Below the pieces are notes generated by a model, which was not told the DNA's origin, ran no database searches, and saw nothing but the letters and a program-made list of their open reading frames with translations. The position numbers were made by a program, and so were the translations under genes. A DNA stretch of 64,000 nucleotides from Lathyrus oleraceus (taxonomy: Eukaryota; Streptophyta; Magnoliopsida; Fabales; Fabaceae): contig NC_066585.1 of the NCBI RefSeq assembly GCF_024323335.1, forward strand, positions 342,923,346-342,987,345, read 5' to 3'. Below, piece by piece: positions 45,662 to 55,400 of the stretch (within the stretch, counting starts at the first letter, position 1; every line of letters begins with the position of its first letter).

Positions 45662-45896
45662 GTTAACCGGTTAACACTGTTTGAAAATTTTTAGAAAATT
45701 ATTTTCTGCCTTGCGTTAACCGGTTAACCATATGCGTTAACCGGTTAACATTGTTGAAAAATTTCTTGGAAAGCTGTTTTCCGCCTTGCGTTAACCGGTT
45801 AACCAAATGCGTTAACCGGTTAACACTGTTTGAAAATCTCAAAAAATTTATTTCGTATTGCGTTAACCGGTTAACCATACGCGTTAACCGGTTAAC
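45662..45896. repeat. Seven copies of palindrome GTTAACCGGTTAAC in copia leader
   Basis: Starts at 45662 (single) and in pairs 45715/45736, 45790/45811 and 45862/45883. Paired starts are exactly 21 bp apart; pairs recur every 72-75 bp. All seven palindromes are perfect. In-pair spacers differ (CATATGC, CAAATGC, CATACGC), and pairs are preceded by TTGC and followed by ACA(C/T)TGTT. Same architecture as 1637-1815. Confidence 0.95.
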
Positions 45897-46306
45897 ACTG
45901 TTCGGAAAAGTGTTTAGAACACACAACTCTTGTGCAATCAAACCCCAATCGCATAACTCTCTGACAGCACAACCCTTGTGCCGTCACTAACCCTGATGCA
46001 CCAATTTCAGACCGTCAAACACATCTCGATTGTTAATTCAGTATGATTGATCAACACATCATTGCTTCACCATACTAATGTCGGATCAAGAAGCAAACGA
46101 CCATTGATCGCTCAAAGGAAAACAATCACTGAGGGTTTGAATGAACGAAACGAGAACATTATATCATATATAATGTATTTTGCATCAGGATTACATATAT
46201 CACATATATGTAACTTGATCGATCTCAATTTAACCTTTGATTCATTCTGTCTTTAATCATATTATTACAGAACAAAAACAGTTATCAGATTCATGGTTTC
46301 GTAAGT

Positions 46307-46319
46307 GGCTCTGATACCA
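46307..46319 (-). promoter_or_regulatory. Primer binding site of copia element
   Basis: On the - strand TGGTATCAGAGCC one base after the 5' LTR. Initiator-Met tRNA type. Confidence 0.9.
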
Positions 46320-46320
46320 C

Positions 46321-47694
46321 TAAAGGAGAATAGCCATCCAAGGCGCATCGGAATTTAAAAATTTCTCCATTTAGTGATCCTTACGAATGGGCATGATCAG
46401 TGATAGAATCGTTACCTCTTGTGGCGATTCAAACCTTTGGTGCAGATCTCTGATAATGATCAAAACCTTTGATACAGATCCACGGGGCGATCATGAACGT
46501 TGAACGATGACAACGTCTCTACTCAGTCCACACGAACGGATTCCTTCAATCGCAGTGCTAGCTGTTATGAATGAAGGCTTTGAGTGAGAGAAAGAGGGAA
46601 ACAAAATTCCAAGTCTCTACTTGAATTTCTGTCTGAGTGGATTGGAGTGACAATGCTTCTACCCAAGGGGTTCTATTTATAGAACCACTTGTGTGGGCTT
46701 CAAGCTAAAAAGCCCACTTAAGTGTATTTTGGCCCATATCTTATAATATGCCCAAAATCACTTAAGTATTTGGTACCTTACCATATTTCGTCTCTCACTT
46801 AAGTGCACCGTACCTTACGGTGTTCCTTAGTTACTCTATCTCTCATCAATCCGTACTTTGTGTGTGACCCTATAGGTTTTCGCGGCGTTGGCAATTATAT
46901 TAAATCACGCATTTAACATAATAAACAGTGAGCGGTATCTAGCAACACATCACTGCTACCCAAGTCACGAAAATGTCATGTGATCTGACAAAACCTCCTG
47001 TGATAATAATTATGTATATAATTACCCCTTTGCCCTTATGTCTATATTGAACACAAGGTATAGACCGTGTCACCCTTGTCCAGTTCAATATTGGGCCCAT
47101 AGACATTTATCCTGTTACGCAGGATTGGCAAATTCCATCTAGGACACTCATGTCCCTCAGCATGCTTCGTGGGGTACCCATCAACTGTCTTTATGGTTAT
47201 CGAGTTACGGACAACGTTGGATCAGCAATAAAGCACTCGACTCTACATCTAGGATCCATAGTGGTTTCAGGTCGAAGAGTGGTATACACTATTATCACCA
47301 TGAGAATAACTTATGACACTTTGCATAACTTTCTATATAGTATTCTCATAGCGGGTCAATCCGGTATAAATATTACTCCTAATATTCATACCTATATTTA
47401 AGACTTGATAACTCTTTATCCATGATCCATGAGATGTGATCATCAGTCTACAAACATAATAGTCTTAATGCTTTAATGTTATCCCACTTCACATCAAAGC
47501 TCGACTACGGATACTTTAAGAACAGTGCCCTTATGTTTAATGTGTTCTCATGATTAAGTCACACTTAATACATTAAACGGACTATCTATTCTAGGGACTT
47601 TATTAATCAACCATAATAAAGAAAATGCCTTTTATTATTAATAAATATTTGATACAAGTACCAAAAGTATTGGCCTCTAGGGCTTACACCAACA
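46321..47694 (-). repeat. 5' LTR of copia element (right)
   Basis: Matches 39658-41023. It differs by about 20 substitutions and small indels near 47385 and 47646. TATA box near 46672-46681 on the - strand. Confidence 0.93.
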
Positions 47695-47699
47695 ATTCT
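47695..47699. repeat. Target site duplication ATTCT, right copy
   Basis: Identical to 39653-39657. Confidence 0.93.
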
Positions 47700-48265
47700 G
47701 TGCCAGCTATGGCAGTTAAAGGTAGTAAACTTTCTTGTCCTTTCCATAGCAGTCTTGAAGTGTAATCCATTATTTCCTTAAAAGGAATTGTACTTTACTT
47801 TAAATACTTCCAGCGTAAGTTTCTAATTAGGTGAAGTCTGATGGTGTGTTAAGCATGTATTAGAGTGAGCATGATTAGAGTCTTCAGAGTTGGAGTTCAA
47901 ATATCTTTTTGCAGTCTTCAGATATCTCTGCAGTCTTCAGATATCTTGTGTAGAGTCTTCAAATATCTCGTGCAGAGTCTTCAGATATCTCATGCAGAGT
48001 CTTCAGATATCAGGGCTTGAATTTCAGTGTCAGATTCTTCAGGTAATTAATCCTCAGATGCATTCTATTTGGAGTCAAATTTGATTTCTCATTGTATTGG
48101 GTCAACTTTTTTGGACTAGTGCGGATGTCAGATATTTTTTCCTCAGAGTCATTTTAACATATAATCCTGCAGACTTAAGAAAATTATTAGGGTACCAAAT
48201 TGTTTCATTCTTTGTTGTCATAAAAACTTTAAGATATATTGCTGAATCAAAATCTTGTTCTAACA
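47700..48265 (-). repeat. SIRE-like 5' LTR, outer part
   Basis: Ends (start of LTR on - strand) TGTTAGAACAAGATTTTG at 48265. Contains four or five TCTTCAGATATCT phrases at 47910-48010, a short irregular array. The end 48172-48265 pairs with 17450-17545. Confidence 0.85.
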
Positions 48266-49280
48266 GGTATTTCAGTTGTGTGCCAAGCATAAATATTGGA
48301 ATCCTTCTCTTGGATTATTCCTTGATTTGTTCAACATAAGGCATACTTATCAAGACAATTTTCATAATCATAACTCATTAGCTTCCACCAGGTCAATCCT
48401 TGGTTTGACCCCTTTACTCTATACTAGGGCGATTTTCAATGGCGCTTCTTACTGGTAAAACCCCTCACACTCGCGACCTATCTCATTTTTTGGTACATCC
48501 CTGCCAATTCTCCTTGCTTTTGCCAAAGTTTATACCCAAAGTACTTGTCTAAAATCCACTTTAATCGGGACGCTCATTCCTACTGTACCAAGTTGGCCTC
48601 TCTTTCTCTGAGCGAGGTGACAATGAAGAGGAAAATACAATCTTGGTTTTAGGGGCTTGGCTATGAGGAAGGGTTCGGCCCTGGTGAGGTGCCCCCTACC
48701 GAGGTGAGAAAAAGGCGGATTGACACATATGCCATTGTGAGTGTAGTTAACTAGGAGGAGAGGAAAAATATATTTGGTAAAAGAGGTGTGCTCGTGTGGG
48801 TTTTTAACATGAATGATTGAGTATTGTTGATAGCATGGAAAAGGTGAAGAAGTTGAAACTGATCTACAACCTTGCATATTCTCAAGGTATTCAGACCATT
48901 GTGAATATCGGGACTACTACTTTTGCATCTACTCCTCTGGAATCCATTGCTTCTGCTTTATCCTCTTCTCATATCCCTGCTATGGAGACGTCTATTTCTG
49001 CACCCGAGGTAGATCAACTTGTGGACGATGCAGTCACTTTAACTATATGGGAGTTGACCCCGCCTCCAATTTCAACAAAAAGGGCCCAGGATGAAGATCA
49101 ACAATCCCCCTATGAAGAGGGTTCTCCAAAATGAACTTGTGTCGATGGGGATGATATTTCTAGGGAGGTAACTTCTTTCATGCGAATGTCAGACGTCTTA
49201 TATTCCCATCTTGATCTCACTCCTAAGGAGGCTCTTACTATCGTCTCAATGCCGATTTTACCTATATTGTGGCTAGGGAT
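48266..49280. other. Unassigned sequence flanking the SIRE-like element
   Basis: About 1 kb with near-average composition and no recognised domain. Parts read like decayed coding or leader sequence. It is the pre-insertion DNA on the right side of the SIRE-like element; GGTAT at 48266 may be its target duplication. Confidence 0.4.
48835..49134 (+). CDS. Hypothetical short ORF, unrecognised
   Basis: ATG at 48835 (MEKVKKLKLIYNLAYS), about 99 codons to TGA. Composition is coding-like: Ser/Pro/Thr-rich middle (ASALSSSHIPAMETS), acidic end (EDQQSPYEEG). I recognise no family. It lies in unassigned sequence and may be a piece of a decayed retroelement ORF, not a gene. Confidence 0.2.
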   Translation: MEKVKKLKLIYNLAYSQGIQTIVNIGTTTFASTPLESIASALSSSHIPAMETSISAPEVDQLVDDAVTLTIWELTPPPISTKRAQDEDQQSPYEEGSPK

Positions 49281-50450
49281 GCTCAAATTAACCAATTATT
49301 TAAATTATTCATATCTATATTCAAATCCGATTATTAAAAACCAGTTAATTATTAGAATGATTTTAACCAAATCCATATTTTGGATATGTTATTAATATGG
49401 TTTTAATCAAATCCATATTTTGGACATCTATATCCAGAATAAAAACCAAATTAGTCTTTTTTTTAAAAAAATTGAAAAAAAAAAACTTTTTTTTCTTTTG
49501 AAAAAAAAATCTGGAAAACAAATATTTTTTCAGTACATAAAAAAATAATTAATTTTTTTTTCCAAAAATAGAAAAAATGATTTTAAAAATTTTTTAATAT
49601 AAAAAAGTACTATTTTTTATTTTTGAAAATAAATATTTTTTTAAATAAAAAAATTCTTGCTAAATTTTTAATTTTTTTTAAAAGTTAAAATTAATTATAA
49701 ATTTAATAATGAATATTATCAGTTAATACTGATTTATAACTATTTTATAAAAATAAAATCGATTGTGACAATTAATTTCAATAATCAATTATAACATATT
49801 GATTATTCATGGTTATCGATTGATTATAGAAATTAATCATCTATGAACATCCAATCAAGTGGACTATATATACACACTCAAAGAACAAGGAAGGAATATT
49901 CACGTATGGGATACAATTCAACTTCACTGATTCTACACCGGTGAAGTAACAAAGTTATACTTTTTACGAGTACAACCTCAAATAATTTTTTTAAAGATTC
50001 ATATAAAAGGACATTATGATATATTAGCATATCGGTAAACATGAGATAAATATATAAAAAAATTATTAATGTCCATTTCGGAATGTTATCTTTCACTAAA
50101 GCATGTTACTCCCTTCTTTCTAATTGATAGGTTTAGTTTATAAATTTACAAATTTAAAAAAGTATATAAATAAAAAAGGAGAATGATATTTATATTAAAG
50201 TTTTTTTTTATGTACTAGTGTATTCATATAAAAAAAATCTGTAATTAGGACTTACATAAATCATATAACTCCGAATTTGAAGTTCAACTTTTGAATCCCA
50301 CAAAAATTGACTCTTTTTTATCTTGTACTACCATTTTATCTCTATTTTCTCCTTTCCTTTATCCATTGGTCTCCATTTTCAAAGATAATCCTAAAGTAAG
50401 CTATTTGCAAGACTTTGTTAGACTAAATCAAAAGCATATTAAATTTTTTT
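49281..50450. other. Very AT-rich stretch, no gene seen
   Basis: Long A and T runs (49440-49700). A diverged direct repeat of AACCAAATCCATATTTTGG occurs at about 49367 and 49407. A TACTCCCTTCTTTCTAATTG phrase near 50107 resembles the end of some MITEs, but no matching inverted end was found. Confidence 0.5.
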
Positions 50451-50454
50451 AGGT

Positions 50455-50600
50455 TATTGGTCTAGTGGTCTAACACTACTAATTAATTATAATTTTTGGG
50501 ATAGGATGTTTGTTACCAAGGTTCAAATCCCAGTTGCCACATAAGTTTTCCTCACGTCTAAATCACTAGGCTATAACACTGAAGACTATATATATATACC
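50455..50600 (+). mobile_element. tRNA-derived SINE-like fragment
   Basis: An A-box-like TGGTCTAGTGGTCTAAC (about 50458-50473) and a perfect B box GGTTCAAATCCC (50520-50531) form an internal RNA polymerase III promoter. The body ends in a TATATATATATA tail (50588-50599). No cloverleaf can be drawn with certainty and flanking duplications were not found, so this is a tRNA-like relic or SINE and not a functional tRNA gene. Confidence 0.45.
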
Positions 50601-50601
50601 T

Positions 50602-51534
50602 AGGGGTGGACAAGAACCGTTCACCCGGCCAAATCCGCCGGTAACCGAAAAAGAAAACCGAAATGGGCGGGTTCAAACGGTCTATCGGGCCAGTGATTAA
50701 AATATAGCAGTTTCAATTGGGTTTATATGGGCGGGTCGGGTTCAAAATTCTGAACCGCGGATACCCTAACCTGCCCAATTGAGATACCCTCCTAGGGTTT
50801 TCCACCAGCTAAAGTTCATTCTTTTTTTCCTGTTCTCTCACTCACACCTAATACCAGTAAGCATTTTTTATTCTCTCACTCACAGCCGCACCTCCATGAA
50901 AATATTCTAGCCTCAATTCTCAACATCGTTCACCACCATCATTCACCACCCACCACCTTCAACTCTCACCACTCACCGCCCAATTTTCAATCCACGCGCC
51001 GCTTTCGGTTTCCGCTGCTTCCACACCTCAGCTCATCTTCCAACGCTTCGTGGCTCGCCGCTCTTTTCCGCCAACACACTCACCGCTAATTCCGTTCCGG
51101 TATGTATTCAATCACCGTTCACCAGCCTAGGTTTTTATATACGGTGGAGTATGAGGTTTTTCGGATGATGCTCGGAAACGCACCGTAACGTACCTATGAA
51201 TTTCATGTGGTTGATGATTTTTGGAGTTTTATACGCATTATTTTGATTGGATTTAGTCTTCAACAGTTTTATGTTGAGCAATTTCTAGAAAAATTGTGAA
51301 ATTAAAGAAACTTTATTATATTGTTGTTTATTGAGGATGTAAAGTGTTTGTGCCAAAATGGTTGAAATGCTGCACCTTGCAAGTTGCAACTCCTTTAATT
51401 GTCTTCATATTTGGTAATTGTATTGATTGATTGTTGAGACTTTGAGTTATTTATTTGCTTCCCATTGTGAAATGCACTTGAACCGAACTGAAGATAACCA
51501 AATTGTTGACCTATGTTATGAAACTGAATTGGCG
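50602..51534 (+). mobile_element. Probable left end of a hAT DNA transposon (5' part)
   Basis: Starts TAGGGGTGGACAAGAACC, a terminus of the kind found on plant hAT elements. Sub-terminal GGGCGGGT/ACCCGGCC motifs follow, then a pyrimidine-rich leader, a C-rich exon-like part (50880-51110), and a splice donor candidate CCGGTATGTATT near 51109 leading into intron-like AT-rich sequence. The Tat element begins at 51535, so the transposase and other end would lie beyond the window. An alternative is the promoter and first exon of a host gene. Confidence 0.4.
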
Positions 51535-52332
51535 TGTGATACTGTATACGTGCGTTTTCGACGCCATGAGATTTGGTGTACAGAATGACTTTTTCGACAA
51601 ATGATGACATGGGATAAAACGATTTGGTTGATAAGTGTGGCTCGACACTTCGACAAAATGGAAGACATTGCAGTATATTGATAATTCGACAAAAAGCCTG
51701 AAGGAAGGCGTCGTTTCGACTTAAAGTGTAAATTTGAATTTAAAAAGTTGTAACGTTTGGCAGAAGACGCGTGGAAGCATCTGGCGAAAGGAAGAAAAGC
51801 CATGTGTCACAGTTTTAGGATTTGGTCGTTAGTAACAGTTATGTTATTTGTTTATAAATAGGGTAGTTGTTATAGAAAAAGAGGTGTGAGAATTTACTTG
51901 TACAAAATTCCTGAAAACGCTCAAAGTACCCGTGTGAGAGAAAAGAGTCATATTTGGAACATGTATGTGTAAACAAACACCAATTCCTTCAAAGTTTATT
52001 TTATAAAGTTTAAAGTTCTTTACAAATCTCTTTTATGTTTTCCAGTCATTTATCTTTCTGCACTTTCTCCTTTTCGACACTTTACATTTTGTCAGTTATT
52101 TTCCGCCATTTACTTTATCTTGTTAAATTTACATCTACTTAACGTTTTAATCAACATATTTCGACGTAAAACACTTAGAGAACAAAAATGAAATATATGA
52201 AAGTGATTCTAGACATCTTCAAGACCATCTAGATCTGCACATGTCCTAGGATTTGTGTGGTTGATCCTGCAAGTAACCCAATTCTACAAGTTTTGGTAAA
52301 CCAGAGGTTGTTCGCCAAAATTCACAGCGACA
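51535..52332 (+). repeat. 5' LTR of Tat element
   Basis: From TGTGATACTG to CAGCGACA, about 798 bp. The right end is well fixed by the PBS; the left end rests on the TG terminus and could be 51537. The partner LTR is outside the window. Seven TTCGAC copies lie within it. Confidence 0.7.
51851..51860 (+). promoter_or_regulatory. TATA box of Tat LTR
   Basis: TTTATAAATA followed by GGGTAG, well placed in the LTR for a transcript start near 51890. Confidence 0.6.
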
Positions 52333-52335
52333 AAT

Positions 52336-52353
52336 TGGCACGCCCAGTGGGAC
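52336..52353 (+). promoter_or_regulatory. Primer binding site of Tat element
   Basis: TGGCACGCCCAGTGGGAC three bases after the LTR. A form found in plant Tat elements; I cannot name the tRNA from sequence alone. Confidence 0.75.
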
Positions 52354-52409
52354 AGTGCAAAAAATCTAGAAATCTAGATAATCACTAATCAAAATTTGTT
52401 CTTCATTGT

Positions 52410-55400
52410 ATGAGACTGAGAAGCGGTAAATTAGCCGTATCCGAAGTAGAAATACCTAAAAGAACAAGAGTAAGGAAAATGGCGAACCAGCCAAATAATC
52501 CAAACGAATCTATCCCAGTATCCAACCCTGCCCCTTCGACAGAAGGCAATATAGGATCGGTCCCTGTGTCAGAGGCTGTACCTTCGTCAACAGGGTCGAT
52601 ACCAGCGGTTTCGATGTCGCAAAACGCGCCTAGTTCGTCCTTCAGGGCACAACAAATGCCCGTTGGGACACCCCCTCCTGTGGGGAACACTCCTAGGCCT
52701 TTTGTAACAAATTTCACCTTGCCTCCGCCTGGTAGGGAACAACCCTTTGGAATGCCAACTTCGGTGATGGCAAATTTACACAACTCCCCGTTAATATATT
52801 CAGATTCGATGGCCAACGTGTCTTCACCCTTACAAGGGTCAGGATATGGTGGAAATATGAGTAGACTGAATCAACAACCACTTTACGTGCCGCCGATAAC
52901 GAATAATTCGGCGCAAGTAATTAGACAGCAGATGGACGAGAGTAATCATGATATGGTCCAAATGTTGACGCAACAAATGGGAGCGGTGTTTAACCCACTA
53001 ATACAAAACACCACTCAAACAAACCAAGTGTTGGCAGCGCAGATGACGCGCATTGCTGATTTCTTTGGAGTCCCTCAAACTCGACACAGAGAACAAGTGA
53101 TTCATAACCCAGTGGTAGCGGTCCAGGAAGAGCCTACGATAAACCAGATACCATTGGATAATCCTCAAACAAACGTCAGAAACCAAGAGGATGTAGTCGA
53201 ACAGCCTCGTGTCGAAATCCCCATTCCACAAGAGCCTAGAAGGATAGTAATCCAGAGAGGTCAGGACGCGGATGCTGTATTGCAACAACGGATACGGTAT
53301 AATAATCCTCCTGTCGAAAACAATTTGGCAGCCATGGTCGAAACGATAATGGCACAAAATGGGATGAACATGGGTTTACAAAGGCCTAGTTACGCATCCC
53401 CACTATCGGAATATATTCTGCAAGAAGAACTGCCACCAAGGTGGAAAGTCCCTAAGTTCACAAAGTTCTCAGGGGACACTAGTGAGTCCACTATAGAACA
53501 TGTGGCACGTTATCTGATCGAGGCAGGGGAGATAGCCCGTAATGAAAATTTGAAAATAAAATATTTCCCTAGTTCCTTAACAAAAAACGCGTTTACTTGG
53601 TTTACATCTTTGCCTGCAAACTCAGTATACACGTGGACCCAATTAGAAAGGTTGTTCCATGAACAATTCTACATGGGACAAACAAAAATAAGTCTGAAAG
53701 AATTAGCCAGTGTCAAGAGAAAACACTCCGAACCAATAGATGATTATTTAAATAGGTTCAGATTGCTAAAGGCTAGATGTTTCACCCCAGTGCCAGAACA
53801 CGAGTTGGTCGAAATGGCCGCAGGGGGACTAGACTATTCTATAAGGAAGAAACTAGATACCCAGTATTTGAGGGATATGGCACAATTAGCGGATAGAGTG
53901 AGACAGGTCGAAAGGTTAAGGGACGAAAAATTCAGGGCAAATAAGAATAAAAAAGAGAGGGTAGCCTACGTAGGGGTTCGCCAAGATGATGAGTTCGACG
54001 AAAACGAACCAAGTAGCTTCGACGAACAAGAGATTGACCTAGCAGAACTAAAGCAAGGGCCACCTTATTCGTGCAAAGTACTAACTCCGTCGAACGGAAA
54101 CCCAGTCGAAACCAACGATAAGTTCCCCAAAAGGACTTATACGTTCGACATCACCAAATGTGACGAAATCTTCGATCTGTTGGTTAAAGATGGTCAATTA
54201 ATAAAACCACCAGGCGCTAAAGAACCGCCTATGGAACAACAGAAAAAGAGAGGTTTTTGTAAATACCATAATTTTCTGGGCCATAAGACGTCTCGTTGTT
54301 TCCTTTTCAGGGATCTCGTTCAAAATGCTATCCGTGACGGAAGGCTGAAGTTTGGTGACAAACCAAAACAACAGATGAAGATCGATTCGAATCCTATGCA
54401 AGCAGTCGAAGCCCACTACGCTGAACCATCCGTCGTGAACATGGTGGAGGCCGAAGTTGCTCCTGATGGCAAGTTGGAAATGGTGGAAGCCCCTGGAAGT
54501 TTCGACGCAAATGTCAACATGGTCGAGATTGCTGATGATCTCGCAAGCCAGAAAAGGATAGAAACTACTGAAGGTTTCGACAAGAAGGACGGTGACGATG
54601 CTGTCGAGAATGTGGAGTTTCGACAAGAGGAGAATTGGGACCGCTTGGGTCAGCCAAGTGGGAAATATGATTATCTTGTGAAGTACGACGCGCCGGCAAG
54701 CTCCCAGATCGACATCAACACAATCCGACCAAGCGGTTGGGGAGATGCTTCTTCAGACAACGATGAAGAAACAGTCGACGAAATTAAGCATTCCCCTAAT
54801 ACGAAAGAGAGGGTTACTGAAGACCTCGTGATTGAAAACAAGGCTGCTGAAGGCCTTGATTCTAACAAAAAGAAGAAAGGTGATATCGCCACCTGCGTCA
54901 ACACTATGGGGCCTTTCAGTAAAGAAGTCACAAAAATCAAAGCGGAAGCCGCTAACGGTCCATCGAAGCCCGTGATCAGTGGGATTCTACGTAGGACAAT
55001 GGAAGACCCCAGAAGAAATTGGAACAAATGTTGTTGCAAACATGGTCCCAGGACCATATCTTGGTGCTGCTGCCCAGAGAAAGAGTTCGACCAGACACCA
55101 AAAGGCGTCGAAGGCGAAGAAGAGAGGCTCATTAGAAAGATGAACGAATTAAGCATCGCCGACGAACGAAATGTTGGGGTAAATATGGTGGAAATATCTC
55201 AGAAGGACCAGGTCGAAGAGGGCGAAGATCGTCGTCGGAAAGAACACCAAAGGCTGGCGTATCCTAGAGAGGAGGAAAACTTAATGGAATTCATCAAGAG
55301 GTGCCAAAGGATGAAAACCGAAGTGATGTTGTGCCCACGCTGCAGCGCAGTCTTCGACAGGAAGGCAGCAACCAACCTGGAAGCGGTGGATAAGACCAAG

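Larger units (their letters stand above)
44434..46306 (-). other. Copia element 5' leader, 1.9 kb, no gene
   Basis: Lies between PBS and gag ATG. Contents from PBS side: 45900-46300 unremarkable; 45662-45896 seven 14-bp palindromes; 45450-45560 GC-rich hairpin cluster; (ATT)n at about 45362-45388; 44434-45360 AT-rich with no repeat seen. Open frames across the palindromes are by-products of the 21-bp spacing. Confidence 0.75.
39658..47694 (-). mobile_element. Nearly intact Ty1/copia retrotransposon (second copia element)
   Basis: 8,037 bp with LTRs of 1,366 and 1,374 bp, perfect ATTCT target duplications, PBS, an 1,131-codon gag-pol ORF without internal stop, and a purine tract next to the stop codon. 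The order is Gag knuckle, protease, integrase, RT, RNase H. I do not commit to a lineage; RT wording such as SALSATSRYQSDPG is common in the Tork/TAR/Angela side of plant copia elements. LTRs differ at about 20 sites plus two small indels by eye, so it is older than the chromovirus. Two peculiarities: a 1.9-kb leader full of palindromes, and a Gag that lacks its core. Confidence 0.93.
17450..48265 (-). mobile_element. SIRE/Maximus-like Ty1/copia retrotransposon with env-like ORF, carrying nested insertions
   Basis: Read on the - strand: 5' LTR (48265 to 39097, split), iMet-type PBS, gag, protease remnant, integrase, RT, RNase H, env-like ORF (33700 to 17986, split), purine tract, and the first 96 bp of the 3' LTR. 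LTRs begin TGTTAGAACAAGATTTTG, the SIRE type. Integrase before RT fixes it as Ty1/copia. Multiple frameshifts and stops break gag-pol. Insertions: Ogre-1 in the 3' LTR (17449/17450), Ogre-2 in the env-like ORF (18257-31589), and a different copia element in the 5' LTR (39658-47694). The possible target duplication at its right end is GGTAT (48266-48270); the left partner is outside the window. Confidence 0.88.

Noticed and set aside
45699..45990. Open frames on both strands translating as repeated VNRLT
   Set aside because: They result from the palindrome GTTAACCGGTTAAC at 21-bp (7-codon) spacing, which reads the same on both strands. No start context, domain or other coding sign.
50100..50170. 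MITE end (CTCCCTTCTTTCTAATTG)
   Set aside because: No inverted partner or target duplication found within 1.5 kb.
50455..50600. Functional tRNA gene
   Set aside because: The B box is good but the A-to-B spacing, missing acceptor stem and TA-repeat tail do not allow a cloverleaf.
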